DNA of 64,000 nucleotides. Origin: Pseudophaeobacter arcticus DSM 23566. Lineage in GTDB: Bacteria > Pseudomonadota > Alphaproteobacteria > Rhodobacterales > Rhodobacteraceae. Below the pieces are notes generated by a model. It searched no databases and was not told the origin of the DNA. It saw nothing but the letters and a program-made list of their open reading frames with translations. The position numbers and the translations under genes are program-made. The stretch lies in the NCBI RefSeq assembly GCF_000473205.1, contig NZ_KI421507.1:43208-107207 (forward strand), given 5' to 3'. Shown here in pieces: positions 48,393 through 58,228 of this stretch (position 1 is its first letter; every line of letters starts with the position of its first letter).

Positions 48393-48953
48393 ATGCCAGA
48401 TTTAGAGGTGTTTGGTTTGAATAGATTGAATGTGTTTGTAGTCATCGCTTTATGCCTTGTAGTCCAAGGGTGTTCGCAAAGTAGCACCGGCGGCGAAAAT
48501 TTCTCGGTGAATTTTGGGCAAACCAAAGTGTACTGGAAGGATTTCCTTGAAGTCAGCGAAATGCACCGTGGGGCTGTTCAGGTAGCTCCCGGGGAAAGCA
48601 TCTATATGTTTGGCGCAGTGACTGCCGCGAGCGTCAAGATGCCTGATGGCGCAGTCGTCACTTCCGAGCAGGGGTGTATTCAGCGAGCGTCAGACTATTC
48701 CGGGACCGTACCGGTTCTTGACAGCTCAAAATACTATGACTGTAAGAGACGTCTCGACGCCGCCAAAACTGCCGCAAATCAACGGAGCTTTTCTCAGTTG
48801 CTGTCAATGGCTGAGCGGGCGGTGCAGGAAGAGGGAAGCTGTAGCTGGAAAGGCTATGATCGGCAGTTAGATCAAGAAATGCGTGCAATAGGGCGCTTGG
48901 CGAGGGCTGATGATCAAAGGATCTTTTTTGCAAAAATGACTTGTAACAACTGA
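48393..48953 (+). CDS. Predicted lipoprotein of unknown function
   Basis: A 186-residue protein with a type II signal sequence (RLNVFVVIALCLVVQGCSQS; lipobox VVQGC), so it is anchored by a lipidated Cys. The start is ATG at 48393 or TTG at 48417, the latter with AGAGG close upstream. The mature part contains four further Cys (EQGCIQRASD, YYDCKRRLD, GSCSWKGYD, MTCNN), possibly two disulfides. Base composition is more AT-rich than the flanking ribosomal genes. It interrupts the S10 operon. Function unknown. Confidence 0.75.
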   Translation: MPDLEVFGLNRLNVFVVIALCLVVQGCSQSSTGGENFSVNFGQTKVYWKDFLEVSEMHRGAVQVAPGESIYMFGAVTAASVKMPDGAVVTSEQGCIQRASDYSGTVPVLDSSKYYDCKRRLDAAKTAANQRSFSQLLSMAERAVQEEGSCSWKGYDRQLDQEMRAIGRLARADDQRIFFAKMTCNN

Positions 48954-49277
48954 TCGGAGCAGTTCAGGTTTCCATAAGGAATAAATGGCGAGGCTTTAGG
49001 TGATCAACCTATTGTACAGGAAACCGAAGACTTCCGTTCTTCCCCCCATTGCCAGCCACCCGCAACCCTGCTACATCCGCACGATCCTACTGGCCTCAGA
49101 TTCGTTCTGGGGCCGTATTCTTTGTGGGATGATTTGAGCTGGGGACCTTCGGGGCCCTAAAGACTGGCCACCTTAGTAGTCATTGTCCCATGGGGGCTCG
49201 GCGGACGGGGGGCTTACACATAGCGGGTCCAAAGACAATAACCTAAGGGTCCGCACGCTAAACGGAAGACAGAAAGC
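48954..49277. other. Gap before rplB
   Basis: About 320 bases with no gene seen. Because rplW is followed by a terminator and the lipoprotein gene interrupts the operon, this stretch should carry a separate promoter for rplB-rplP. A weak candidate (TTGAGC, 18 bases, TAAAGA near 49135-49164) was seen but is not convincing. Confidence 0.45.
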
Positions 49278-50120
49278 ATGGCACTTAAGTCGTATAAGCC
49301 GACGACGCCGGGCCAGCGTGGGCTGGTTCTGATCGACCGTTCGGAGCTTTGGAAAGGGCGTCCGGTTAAATCTCTCACTGAGGGTTTGACCAAAAAGGGC
49401 GGCCGGAACAACACCGGACGGATTACGATGCGCCGCAAAGGTGGCGGGGCAAAACGCCTCTATCGTATCGTCGATTTCAAACGTAACAAATTCGACATCG
49501 CGGCAACCGTTGAACGGATCGAATATGACCCGAACCGGACCGCGTTTATCGCTCTGATCAAATACGAAGATGGTGAACAGGCCTATATCCTGGCACCTCA
49601 GCGTCTTGGCATTGGCGACAAGGTCATTGCTTCGGCAAAGGCAGACATCAAGCCCGGCAACACAATGCCCTTCTCTGGCATGCCGATTGGTACCATCATT
49701 CACAACATCGAAATGAAGCCCGGCAAAGGCGGCCAGATCGCCCGTGCAGCCGGTACCTATGCTCAGTTCGTTGGTCGTGACGGTGGCTACGCTCAGATCC
49801 GCCTGTCCTCGGGCGAGCTGCGCATGGTCCGTCAGGAATGCCTGGCCACAGTTGGTGCTGTGTCGAACCCCGACAACTCGAACCAGAACTTTGGTAAAGC
49901 GGGCCGCATGCGTCACAAGGGCATCCGCCCTTCGGTACGTGGTGTTGTCATGAACCCAATCGATCACCCACACGGTGGTGGTGAAGGTCGTACCTCTGGT
50001 GGTCGTCACCCGGTAACCCCATGGGGCAAACCGACCAAAGGTAAGCGCACCCGTAACAAAAACAAAGCGTCGCAAAAGCTGATTATCCGCTCGCGTCACG
50101 CCAAGAAGAAGGGGCGTTAA
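49278..50120 (+). CDS. rplB: 50S ribosomal protein L2
   Basis: A 280-residue L2, full length, starting [20 protein letters not shown] and with the conserved peptidyl-transferase-near segment [20 protein letters not shown]. It leads the second half of the split S10 operon. rpsS follows 3 bases after the stop. Confidence 0.97.
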   Translation: MALKSYKPTTPGQRGLVLIDRSELWKGRPVKSLTEGLTKKGGRNNTGRITMRRKGGGAKRLYRIVDFKRNKFDIAATVERIEYDPNRTAFIALIKYEDGEQAYILAPQRLGIGDKVIASAKADIKPGNTMPFSGMPIGTIIHNIEMKPGKGGQIARAAGTYAQFVGRDGGYAQIRLSSGELRMVRQECLATVGAVSNPDNSNQNFGKAGRMRHKGIRPSVRGVVMNPIDHPHGGGEGRTSGGRHPVTPWGKPTKGKRTRNKNKASQKLIIRSRHAKKKGR

Positions 50121-50123
50121 TTT

Positions 50124-50402
50124 ATGTCTCGCTCTGTATGGAAAGGTCCTTTTGTCGACAGCTACGTGCTTAAAAAAGCCGAAGCTGCGCGCGAGTCGGG
50201 CCGCAATGATGTCATCAAAATCTGGTCTCGTCGTTCCACCATTCTGCCCCAGTTCGTGGGTCTGACATTTGGTGTGTACAACGGTCAGAAACACATTCCT
50301 GTCAACGTCTCGGAAGACATGATTGGTCAGAAGTTTGGTGAGTATTCGCCAACTCGTACCTATTATGGCCACGCCGCTGACAAAAAAGCGAAGCGGAAGT
50401 AA
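50124..50402 (+). CDS. rpsS: 30S ribosomal protein S19
   Basis: A 92-residue S19, full length, with [20 protein letters not shown] and the C-terminal [20 protein letters not shown]. It binds 16S rRNA in the 30S head together with S13. rplV follows after 3 bases. Confidence 0.97.
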   Translation: MSRSVWKGPFVDSYVLKKAEAARESGRNDVIKIWSRRSTILPQFVGLTFGVYNGQKHIPVNVSEDMIGQKFGEYSPTRTYYGHAADKKAKRK

Positions 50403-50405
50403 GTC

Positions 50406-50786
50406 ATGGGTAAGGTACAAAATCCCCGCCGCGTGGCAGACAACGAAGCAATGGCGAAAACGCGCATGCTCCGCACCTCCCCGCAAAAGCTGAACCTGGT
50501 TGCGCAAATGATCCGCGGCAAGAAAGTCGACAAGGCTCTGACCGACCTGACTTTCTCGAACAAGCGCGTGGCGCAGGACGTGAAGAAATGCCTTCAGTCC
50601 GCGATTGCCAATGCTGAGAACAACCATAACCTGGACGTTGACGAGCTGATCGTCGCCGAAGCCTGGGTTGGGAAGAACATGACCCTCAAGCGTGGTCGTC
50701 CACGGGCGCGTGGTCGTTTCGGCAAGATCTTGAAACCGTTCGCTGAGATCACCATCAAGGTGCGTCAAGTTGAGGAGCAAGCCTAA
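50406..50786 (+). CDS. rplV: 50S ribosomal protein L22
   Basis: A 126-residue L22, full length. [20 protein letters not shown] is typical and the tunnel-loop region [19 protein letters not shown] is intact, so no macrolide-resistance-type deletion. The stop shares a base with the rpsC start (TAATG). Confidence 0.97.
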   Translation: MGKVQNPRRVADNEAMAKTRMLRTSPQKLNLVAQMIRGKKVDKALTDLTFSNKRVAQDVKKCLQSAIANAENNHNLDVDELIVAEAWVGKNMTLKRGRPRARGRFGKILKPFAEITIKVRQVEEQA

Positions 50787-51496
50787 TGGGACATAAAGTC
50801 AATCCGGTTGGCATGCGCCTGCAGATCAACCGCACCTGGGACAGCCGCTGGTACGCCGACACCAAAGACTTTGGTGATCTGCTGCTGGAAGACATCAAGC
50901 TGCGCGATTTCATCAAGGATGAGTGCAAGCAGGCTGGCATCGCCCGCGTGATCATTGAACGCCCTCACAAGAAATGCCGTGTGACAATCCACACAGCACG
51001 TCCTGGCGTGATCATCGGTAAAAAAGGCGCTGACATCGAAGTGCTTCGCAAGAAGCTGGCCTCGATGACTGCCTCGGAACTGCACCTCAACATCGTTGAA
51101 GTTCGCAAGCCCGAGCTGGACGCGCAGCTGGTTGGTGAGTCGATTGCTCAGCAGCTGGAACGTCGTGTATCTTTCCGTCGCGCGATGAAGCGTGCCGTAC
51201 AGTCTGCCATGCGTATGGGCGCCCTGGGTATCCGGGTGAACGTTGCTGGCCGTCTGGGTGGCGCTGAAATCGCCCGTACCGAATGGTACCGCGAAGGTCG
51301 TGTGCCGCTGCACACTCTGCGCGCCGACATCGATTACGCTCACAACGAAGCCATGACACCTTACGGTATCATCGGGATCAAAACCTGGATCTTCAAAGGC
51401 GAGATCATGGAACACGATCCTCAGGCACGTGACCGTAAAGCACAGGAACTCCAGGACGGCCCTGCACCTCGTGGTGCTGGTGGCGGTCGTCGCTAA
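50786..51496 (+). CDS. rpsC: 30S ribosomal protein S3
   Basis: A 236-residue S3, full length. The KH domain contains [20 protein letters not shown]; the C-terminal domain contains [20 protein letters not shown]. It forms part of the mRNA entry channel. The Gly/Arg-rich tail ([10 protein letters not shown]) is normal for the group. Confidence 0.97.
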   Translation: MGHKVNPVGMRLQINRTWDSRWYADTKDFGDLLLEDIKLRDFIKDECKQAGIARVIIERPHKKCRVTIHTARPGVIIGKKGADIEVLRKKLASMTASELHLNIVEVRKPELDAQLVGESIAQQLERRVSFRRAMKRAVQSAMRMGALGIRVNVAGRLGGAEIARTEWYREGRVPLHTLRADIDYAHNEAMTPYGIIGIKTWIFKGEIMEHDPQARDRKAQELQDGPAPRGAGGGRR

Positions 51497-51507
51497 GGAG
51501 AGAATAG

Positions 51508-51921
51508 ATGCTTCAACCAAAGCGTACAAAATTCCGTAAAATGCACAAAGGCCGGATCAAAGGCGACGCCAAAGGCGGCTCCGATCTGAACTTTGGCACC
51601 TACGGCCTCAAGGCAACCACACCTGAGCGCGTCACCGCGCGTCAGATCGAAGCTGCCCGTCGTGCCATGACCCGTCACATGAAACGTCAGGGTCGTGTCT
51701 GGATCCGTATCTTCCCAGATACCCCAGTGACCTCCAAGCCCGTCGAAGTTCGTATGGGTAAGGGTAAAGGTTCCGTGGATTATTGGGCATGCAAGGTCAA
51801 ACCTGGCCGCGTGATGTTCGAAATCGACGGCGTCAACGACGATGTCGCCCGCGAGGCCCTGCGCCTGGCCGCGATGAAACTGCCGGTCAAGACCCGCATC
51901 GTGGTTCGCGAAGACTGGTAA
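51508..51921 (+). CDS. rplP: 50S ribosomal protein L16
   Basis: A 137-residue L16, full length, with [20 protein letters not shown] and the A-site-near [20 protein letters not shown]. It is the last visible gene of the S10 operon half; a terminator follows 30 bases later, and rpmC/rpsQ are not adjacent. Confidence 0.97.
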   Translation: MLQPKRTKFRKMHKGRIKGDAKGGSDLNFGTYGLKATTPERVTARQIEAARRAMTRHMKRQGRVWIRIFPDTPVTSKPVEVRMGKGKGSVDYWACKVKPGRVMFEIDGVNDDVAREALRLAAMKLPVKTRIVVREDW

Positions 51922-51954
51922 CCCCGGTCATCTAACCCCGATCATCGGAAAAAT

Positions 51955-51989
51955 TAAAAACCCCCGCTGAGAAATCGGCGGGGGTTTTT
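51955..51989 (+). terminator. Strong bidirectional terminator after rplP
   Basis: AAAAACCCCCGC, a ~9-base loop, then a GCGGGGGTTTTT arm. It stops the S10 operon before the metallo-hydrolase region. Confidence 0.92.
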
Positions 51990-52218
51990 CTGTTGCAGGC
52001 TGTCGACCCGCTGCGCGTTCAGGCCTTTGTCGCTGCTGGCGGTGCGGATGCTTGCTGGTATCTCCCCTCGTCTGAGAGCCTTAAAGGCCGCTAGCCATCT
52101 GCGCAGCTCTCGCAGGGGCCACAAGGGGCAGGGTAGAATGTCGCATTTGTATTTTGGAATGTGAGCGCTAGGATGCTGGGCAGATGCACCTTTGCGTAAT
52201 AGTGAAAGACGCCCTGCC

Positions 52219-53130
52219 ATGATCCGCACCATTGTGACTGTCGCCATGCTTGTTCTCCCTGGTCTTGCCTTTGCGCAGGGGCTTGATGTGCAGCCGGTGA
52301 TGCCGGGGATCTGGGCCATCGTTGGCCCCACCGAGCAACGCAGCCCGGACAATCATGCCAACAATGCAACCTTTGGTCTGGTCGAAACGGATGCCGGCGC
52401 AGTTCTGGTAGATCCGGGCGGGTCCTGGGCGGGAGCCGAGGCCCTGCACGGGGTTGTGCGCGGGCTCACCGATCAGCCAGTGAAATACGTGATCAACACG
52501 GGCGGGCAGGATCACCGCTGGCTTGGCAATGGCTATTGGCAGGCCCAGGGCGCAACTGTCATCGCCTCAGAGGCGGCGGTCAGGGATCACAAAGACCGTG
52601 CCTCGTTGCAGATGTCGGCCCTGGCACAATTGCTGGGGGACGACCTTGAGGGGACTGAGCCGTCCTTTGCCGATATCACCTTTGAAAGGGATTATCGGTT
52701 GGATGTCGGCCAGATGCGTTTTGACATCATGCACCGGGGCTCAGCCCATACTCTGGGTGACAGCTTTGTCTGGCTGCAAGCGCAGGAGGTGATGTTCACG
52801 GGCGATATTGTCTATGTCGATCGCATGTTGGGGATTGGTCCGGCAGGGGATAGCGTCAGCTGGCTGGAGGTGTTTGATGCCATGGCGGCTTTTGGCGCCA
52901 AACATATTGTGCCGGGCCATGGCAGAGCGACGGATATTGCCCAGGCGAGGGCGGAAACCCGTGATTACTTGTCCTATCTGCGCAGCGAGATCGCCAAGGT
53001 GATCGAGGCCGGCGGATCCATCGAGGACGGGACCCATATTGATCAGTCCCAATTCAGCTACCTGGCTGTCTTTGATCAGATTGCCCGGAAAAACGCGCAA
53101 AGTGTCTATATGCAGATGGAATGGGAGTAG
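52219..53130 (+). CDS. Exported metallo-beta-lactamase-fold protein with altered zinc motif
   Basis: A 303-residue protein with a signal peptide (MIRTIVTVAMLVLPGLAFAQ). The MBL fold is seen in FGLVETDAGAVLVDPGGSW, RGSAHTLGDSFVWL, VMFTGDIVYVDR and HIVPGHGR. The HxHxDH zinc motif, expected after INT, reads GGQDH (residues 95-99): the first two His are replaced by Gly while Asp98 and His99 remain. Close relatives are often annotated as quinoprotein-associated zinc metallohydrolases. With one metal site probably lost, it may bind a single metal or have a changed activity. Confidence 0.8.
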   Translation: MIRTIVTVAMLVLPGLAFAQGLDVQPVMPGIWAIVGPTEQRSPDNHANNATFGLVETDAGAVLVDPGGSWAGAEALHGVVRGLTDQPVKYVINTGGQDHRWLGNGYWQAQGATVIASEAAVRDHKDRASLQMSALAQLLGDDLEGTEPSFADITFERDYRLDVGQMRFDIMHRGSAHTLGDSFVWLQAQEVMFTGDIVYVDRMLGIGPAGDSVSWLEVFDAMAAFGAKHIVPGHGRATDIAQARAETRDYLSYLRSEIAKVIEAGGSIEDGTHIDQSQFSYLAVFDQIARKNAQSVYMQMEWE

Positions 53131-53328
53131 GCCTGCGGATTTCACGCTGAGCGGCACATTTCTACCCCAGGTGGCCGCAGCGACTGGCGGATTGTGGCCT
53201 GTCTCAGAATGTGTTTGGGTCGTTCCTGTGCTTCCTCAGCGAAGCCGGGTACCAGAGATAAACTGTAAGCCGGGGCACAAGCCGTACCTGGCCCAAGTCC
53301 CCACTGAAATCATCTGAGAGACTGTGAC

Positions 53329-53700
53329 ATGCGCCAATTGCTAAGCCCTGATGCCGTTCATCCGGCCATCAAAGAAACGATCCGCAGCTACCACCAGGAC
53401 ATTGTGCAAGAGGTCATGGAGGCGGTTGCTGACAATGGGGTTGTTGTGATCGGTATGAAACATAATCCGGTGGTGTCAAAGGCGCGTAAGTCGCTGCAAG
53501 AGGCAGGTATCCCCTTCACCTATCTGGAATATGGAAGCTACACCTCGCAGTGGCACAGGCGGCTGGCGCTCAAGATGTGGTCGGGCTGGGCGACCTTTCC
53601 GATGATTTTTGTTGACCAGGTGCTTGTTGGTGGCAATTCGGAACTGCAGCGATTGCTGCGTGATCCCAACCCTGACATGCCGTCTTTGCAGCGCCGCTGA
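53329..53700 (+). CDS. Glutaredoxin-fold protein lacking active-site cysteines
   Basis: A 123-residue protein. Residues ~35-115 follow the glutaredoxin pattern: GVVVIGMKHNPVVSKARKSL, then IPFTYLEYGSYTSQW and the cis-Pro region WATFPMIFVDQVLVGGNSEL. The CPxC/CGFS site is replaced by MKHNPVV, so it has no redox cysteine. It may bind glutathione or a metal, or act as an adaptor. Similar proteins are annotated as glutaredoxins in roseobacters. Confidence 0.75.
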   Translation: MRQLLSPDAVHPAIKETIRSYHQDIVQEVMEAVADNGVVVIGMKHNPVVSKARKSLQEAGIPFTYLEYGSYTSQWHRRLALKMWSGWATFPMIFVDQVLVGGNSELQRLLRDPNPDMPSLQRR

Positions 53701-53885
53701 TACCCTGGCCACTGTGCTGTGGTGATCGGACTTTGCCGCTGTCCTGTAGCCTATAAGGGCTGCTTTTTATGCAAATAGGATCACTTAGCCCTCGCTCCGC
53801 TGGGTTTTCCCAGTTGAAATTAAGGAAAAAAAAGCACTTGGAAGGGTAGATACTCTGCAAGTAGTGAATAGGTTGGGCGCAGAGT

Positions 53886-55352
53886 ATGGCATTGTTATTT
53901 AAAAGAAAGTCTCAAAAAGAGATTTCCGAGATTGAGACGAACAAGGTTATTGCGGGTCTGATTGACCGGACTCAGGCGACTATTCAGTTCGATCCTCAGG
54001 GAAAAATTTTAACCGCGAACAAGAATTTTCTTGCGGCTGTTGGCTATGACCTGGAGGAAATTGTCGGCAGGCAGCACTCGATGTTTGTGCCAGAGGAGTT
54101 TGTCCAAAGCCCCGAATATGCCGCCTTCTGGGAAAGGCTGACCAGGGGTGAGGATATTACCGACCAGTTCCCCCGCGTGACCAAGGATGGATCGACAATC
54201 TGGATCCAGGCCACCTATGCCTCCTGCCTGGGGGCTGACGGAAAATTGGAGCGGGTGGTGAAAGTGGCCAGCGACGTGACCGCGCGGCGTCGCGGTCTTG
54301 AGGAGGTCGCCGAAGGGCTGGAGGCCCTGCGCCATGGCAATTTGGTGCACCGGGTTGAGGTGTCGGAGATTGCGGACATTGGCAATCTGGGCAAGGCCTT
54401 TAATGACTCTGTTGAACAGCTGGAATTGACAGTGACCAACGCCAAAACGGTCTCTGTTGGGGTGGGGCGTACTGCGGGGGAGATCAGCCAGTCCTCCAGT
54501 GACCTGTCAGAGCGCACCGAAAGCCAGGCCGCAACACTGGAACAAACTGCAGCAGCGCTAGAGCAGCTGACCGCGACCGTGCAGTCCTCTGCCGAGGGGG
54601 CCAAAAAGGTTGAAGAAATTGTCAGTGAGGCGCAAACTGTTGCCATGCAGAGCGGAGATGTGGTTGGCAAGGCAATAGAGGCCATGTCCAAGATCGAAGG
54701 CTCTTCTGATGAAATTGCCAAGATCATCACCGTCATTGACGACATTGCCTTTCAGACCAATCTGCTGTCGCTGAACGCGGGGGTCGAAGCCGCGCGCGCC
54801 GGTGAGGCCGGGCGTGGCTTTGCCGTTGTTGCCTCAGAGGTGCGCGGCCTGGCGCAGCGCTCTGCCCATGCCGCCGGGGAAATCAAGGACCTGATCGCCC
54901 AGAGCCAGCATCATGTGGGCAGCGGTGTTGACCTGGTTGGACAAACGGGTGCAGAGCTGGAGCGGATCATCGAAAGCGTGGGCACCATTACGGTGCATAT
55001 CAGTGAGATTGCACGCGGCGCAGCCGAACAATCCTCGGCTTTGTCGGAAATCAATACAGGTGTTGTGCAGCTGGACCGGGTGACACAGCAAAACGCCGCC
55101 ATGGTTGAAGAAACCACGGCCGTCAGCCTGACCCTGTCCAACGATGCAGGTCAATTGACCCAGCAATTGGGCGCCTTCAAGGTAACGGCTGAAAGCGGCG
55201 CAACCGTGGTGCCTTTGCCTGCGGCATCACCAATGCAAGAGCGCAACGCAACGCCCGCCCTGTTGCAGACCGGCACTGGCGCAGCTGGGGCACAGTTTGT
55301 GCCATCTGCGGTATCCGCACATGGGACACCGCCGGGCTGGGATGATTTTTAA
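53886..55352 (+). CDS. Soluble PAS-domain methyl-accepting chemotaxis protein
   Basis: A 488-residue chemoreceptor without membrane helices. One PAS domain (~residues 25-130; [32 protein letters not shown]) is followed by a short HAMP-like linker and a signalling domain (~200-445) with the highly conserved tip [20 protein letters not shown] and [17 protein letters not shown]. The C terminus ends GWDDF, matching the xWxxF pentapeptide that tethers CheR/CheB. The Aer/BdlA-like PAS may bind heme or FAD to sense oxygen or redox. Confidence 0.9.
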   Translation: MALLFKRKSQKEISEIETNKVIAGLIDRTQATIQFDPQGKILTANKNFLAAVGYDLEEIVGRQHSMFVPEEFVQSPEYAAFWERLTRGEDITDQFPRVTKDGSTIWIQATYASCLGADGKLERVVKVASDVTARRRGLEEVAEGLEALRHGNLVHRVEVSEIADIGNLGKAFNDSVEQLELTVTNAKTVSVGVGRTAGEISQSSSDLSERTESQAATLEQTAAALEQLTATVQSSAEGAKKVEEIVSEAQTVAMQSGDVVGKAIEAMSKIEGSSDEIAKIITVIDDIAFQTNLLSLNAGVEAARAGEAGRGFAVVASEVRGLAQRSAHAAGEIKDLIAQSQHHVGSGVDLVGQTGAELERIIESVGTITVHISEIARGAAEQSSALSEINTGVVQLDRVTQQNAAMVEETTAVSLTLSNDAGQLTQQLGAFKVTAESGATVVPLPAASPMQERNATPALLQTGTGAAGAQFVPSAVSAHGTPPGWDDF

Positions 55353-55590
55353 CGGCCCTCTCGCACTGTTGTGCGGGGGATGGGGGGCGGGGTATTCCCT
55401 CTGAAAATCCAATAAACGCAACGGTCCGGATTTCTGGGCCGTTTGTGTGTCCACCCTTTGCTTCATCCCCTTTTGCTGGCCGTTTGGAAAATCCCTGGCG
55501 ATTCAGAGGGGTCAACCGGATGCAAAAGCAATATTGACACCAGCCAGGCCTGCCGCGACGGTGGCGCCACACTTTTCTGGGGGCATCAGG

Positions 55591-56340
55591 GTGACACAAA
55601 GCACGTCGCGTTTTCCGATAATTCGCACCGCCGGGCTGGACGGTATGCTGGTGACCTTTTCAGATGCGCTGAGCGAGTCCTCAAACCGCGCTACTCTGGC
55701 TTTTGGCGCGGCGGTGAAGGCCAGCGGCTGGTCAGGGGTTGCGGAGGTCTCGACCTCGCTGGCCTCTGTCTTTTTGCGTTTTGACAGGACTGTGCTGCGC
55801 CATGAGGCGCTCGAGACCCTGCTTTGGGAGTTATTGGAGCAACAGGACTGGCAGCAGGCGGCCTTGCCGGGCGGGCGGCGCTTGTGGCGGGTGCCGACGG
55901 TGTTTGGCACCGATCTGGCGCCGCAACTGTCCGAGGCCGCCGATGCCGCCGGAATGAGCGAAACCCAGGCCATCGAGAGCCTGGGCAGCGCGCGGGTGCG
56001 GGTTTTGACCATTGGATTTGCACCGGGGCAGCCCTATCTGGGACCTCTCGGCGCGGAATGGAACCTGCCCCGCCAAACCGAGCTGACCCCACAGGTGCCA
56101 ACCGGAGCACTGGTGCTGGCGATCAGCCAGTTTGTGCTTTTTGCCACCACCGCGCCCACAGGCTGGCGTCACGTCGGCCAAACCGGGTTTCGCGGATTTC
56201 AACTGGGCAGACCGGAACCCATCGCCCTGCGGCCCGGGGACGAGATGATTTTTACGCCGGTCAGCAGATCCGACTATGATCGCTTCTGCCTGGAGGACAG
56301 CCATTTTGGCGGTGCCAGCCACGAGGAGATCCCAGCATGA
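55591..56340 (+). CDS. pxpB: 5-oxoprolinase subunit PxpB (KipI family)
   Basis: A 249-residue protein. The conserved FAPGQPYLGPL block and the C-terminal region GWRHVGQTGFRGFQ, then ALRPGDEMIFTPV are KipI/PxpB hallmarks. The GTG at 55591 is chosen because the frame upstream is not family-like. With PxpC and PxpA it forms an ATP-dependent enzyme that opens 5-oxoproline to glutamate. The stop overlaps pxpC (ATGA). Confidence 0.88.
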   Translation: MTQSTSRFPIIRTAGLDGMLVTFSDALSESSNRATLAFGAAVKASGWSGVAEVSTSLASVFLRFDRTVLRHEALETLLWELLEQQDWQQAALPGGRRLWRVPTVFGTDLAPQLSEAADAAGMSETQAIESLGSARVRVLTIGFAPGQPYLGPLGAEWNLPRQTELTPQVPTGALVLAISQFVLFATTAPTGWRHVGQTGFRGFQLGRPEPIALRPGDEMIFTPVSRSDYDRFCLEDSHFGGASHEEIPA

Positions 56341-57368
56341 GCGGGCTCAAGGTACTTCGCATTGGTCCGCTTGCCTCGATCCAGGATCAGGGGCGCCCGG
56401 GACAATTGCAACAAGGGGTCTCTTGTGGTGGCGCTGCTGATCTTTTGGCCCTGGCCGAGGGCGCGGCGCTGTTGCGGCAAGATGCACATCTGGCCGCGCT
56501 GGAGATGGCCGGGATCGGCGGGCTGTTTGAGGCAACCGGCCCCCTGCGTATTGCCCTGACGGGGGCACCGATGCAGGCGAGCCTTGATGGCGAAAGCCTC
56601 GCCTGGAACGCCTCGCATCAGGTCCAGGCGGGGCAGAAACTGGAGATCGGCGCCGCGCGCAAGGGGCTATATGGCTATTTGCACCTGGGCGGTGGCATCG
56701 CCAGCGAGGTGCTGCTTGGCGCCCGTGCCGTGCATGTGATGTCTGGTCTGGGCAGCCCTGTCGCGGTGGGGGATCTGCTGCCCTGCGGTGCGGACCGTGG
56801 TCGCGAAGTTGGACTTGGGCTGGTGGCTGAGGACCGGTTTCAGGGCGGAGCCTTGCGGATCGTTGAGGGCTTTCAGTCTGATTTATTTACCGCCGAGGTG
56901 CGGGCGCGGTTTGCCGATACAGCCTTTAAACGGGGCAGTCGGGCCAACCGGATGGGGGTTGAGATGATCTCTGACGGGGCGGGGTTCTCGGCGGCAGGGC
57001 AGCTCAACATCCTGTCCGAGGTGATCCTGCCGGGGGATGTGCAGATGACCGGCGACGGCAAACCCTTTGTGCTGCTGCGCGAGGCGCAAACCACCGGGGG
57101 CTATCCGCGGATCGGCACGGTTTTGCCCTGTGATCTGAGCAAGGTGGCGCAGGCACAGGCCGGGATGGATCTGCAGTTTGTTTGGGTTACTCTGGACGAG
57201 GGGCTGGCGATCCAGGCCAGACACGATGCTATGGTGAAAGCGCTGCCTTCGGCCTGCAAGCCCCTATTGCGTGATCCGGCGATGATGCAGGATCTGCTTT
57301 CTTTTCAACTGGTCAGCGGGGTGGTCTCGGCAGAGGCGGACCCTTTTGAATCTGGAGACATCACATGA
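56337..57368 (+). CDS. pxpC: 5-oxoprolinase subunit PxpC (KipA/biotin-dependent carboxyltransferase-like)
   Basis: A 343-residue protein of the AHS2/KipA family; similar domains occur in urea amidolyase. Early block IQDQGRPGQLQQGVSCGGAA and later block GSRANRMGVEMISD are characteristic. It forms the PxpBC complex that activates 5-oxoproline. It overlaps pxpB and pxpA by 4 bases each, so the three are translationally coupled. Confidence 0.9.
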   Translation: MSGLKVLRIGPLASIQDQGRPGQLQQGVSCGGAADLLALAEGAALLRQDAHLAALEMAGIGGLFEATGPLRIALTGAPMQASLDGESLAWNASHQVQAGQKLEIGAARKGLYGYLHLGGGIASEVLLGARAVHVMSGLGSPVAVGDLLPCGADRGREVGLGLVAEDRFQGGALRIVEGFQSDLFTAEVRARFADTAFKRGSRANRMGVEMISDGAGFSAAGQLNILSEVILPGDVQMTGDGKPFVLLREAQTTGGYPRIGTVLPCDLSKVAQAQAGMDLQFVWVTLDEGLAIQARHDAMVKALPSACKPLLRDPAMMQDLLSFQLVSGVVSAEADPFESGDIT

Positions 57369-58168
57369 GCAACACTGACGCGGTAAAAACGAGCACGGCA
57401 AAAACTGTCGATCTCAACGCGGATATGGGCGAAAGCTTTGGCCCCTGGACCATGGGCGACGACACCGCTTTGCTGGATATTGTGACCTCGGCCAATATCG
57501 CCTGTGGTTTCCATGCGGGCGATGCGGATGTGATGGCCGCGACCATGGCGTTGGCGCGGGACAACGGCGTGGGCATCGGGGCGCATCCCGGTTTCCCGGA
57601 TCTGCAGGGCTTTGGCCGTCGCAAGATGCAGATGACCCCGGCCAGCCTGGGCAATATGGTGCGCTACCAGCTGGGCGCGGCACGCGGCATGGCGGCAGCG
57701 CAGGGCGCCGAGGTGCGGCATTTGAAATTGCACGGGGCGCTGTCCAATATGGCCTGTGTTGATCACGCCATGGCGCGCGCCTGCTATGAGGCGGCACTGG
57801 AGGTGGACCCGGATATCATCATCATGGTTCTGGCCGCCACCGCAATGGAAGAGGTGGTGCGTGATCTGGGCTGCAACTGGTGTGGCGAGATCTTTGCCGA
57901 TCGGGCCTATAATGATGATGGCACCCTGGTGGATCGCTCGTTGCCGGGGGCGGTGATCCATGATGCGGATCTGGCCGGGCCGCGCATCCTGCAGATGGTG
58001 CAGGAAGGCGCGATCATTACCGAAAGCGGCAAGCGCATTGCCACCTCGATTGATACCATCTGCCTGCATGGGGATACGGCCGAGGCGGTGCAGCTGGCGC
58101 AATCCGTGCGCAACAGTCTGCAGGCCGGTGGCGTTGAGCTGGCGCAGTTCAAAGGCCGCAGAGGCTAG
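57365..58168 (+). CDS. pxpA: 5-oxoprolinase subunit PxpA (LamB/YcsF family)
   Basis: A 267-residue LamB/YcsF protein. DLNADMGESFGPW, SANIACGFHAGDADVMAATM, GAHPGFPDLQGFGRR and VRHLKLHGALSNM are all canonical. It has a metal-dependent deacetylase-like barrel and hydrolyses the activated 5-oxoproline. Order pxpB-pxpC-pxpA. Confidence 0.93.
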   Translation: MSNTDAVKTSTAKTVDLNADMGESFGPWTMGDDTALLDIVTSANIACGFHAGDADVMAATMALARDNGVGIGAHPGFPDLQGFGRRKMQMTPASLGNMVRYQLGAARGMAAAQGAEVRHLKLHGALSNMACVDHAMARACYEAALEVDPDIIIMVLAATAMEEVVRDLGCNWCGEIFADRAYNDDGTLVDRSLPGAVIHDADLAGPRILQMVQEGAIITESGKRIATSIDTICLHGDTAEAVQLAQSVRNSLQAGGVELAQFKGRRG

Positions 58169-58228
58169 CGGATCCTTGATCCTCAGCCCTGTTCCTCAAT
58201 GCCCAGGCCCTCAGCTCAGCTCAGGCCC

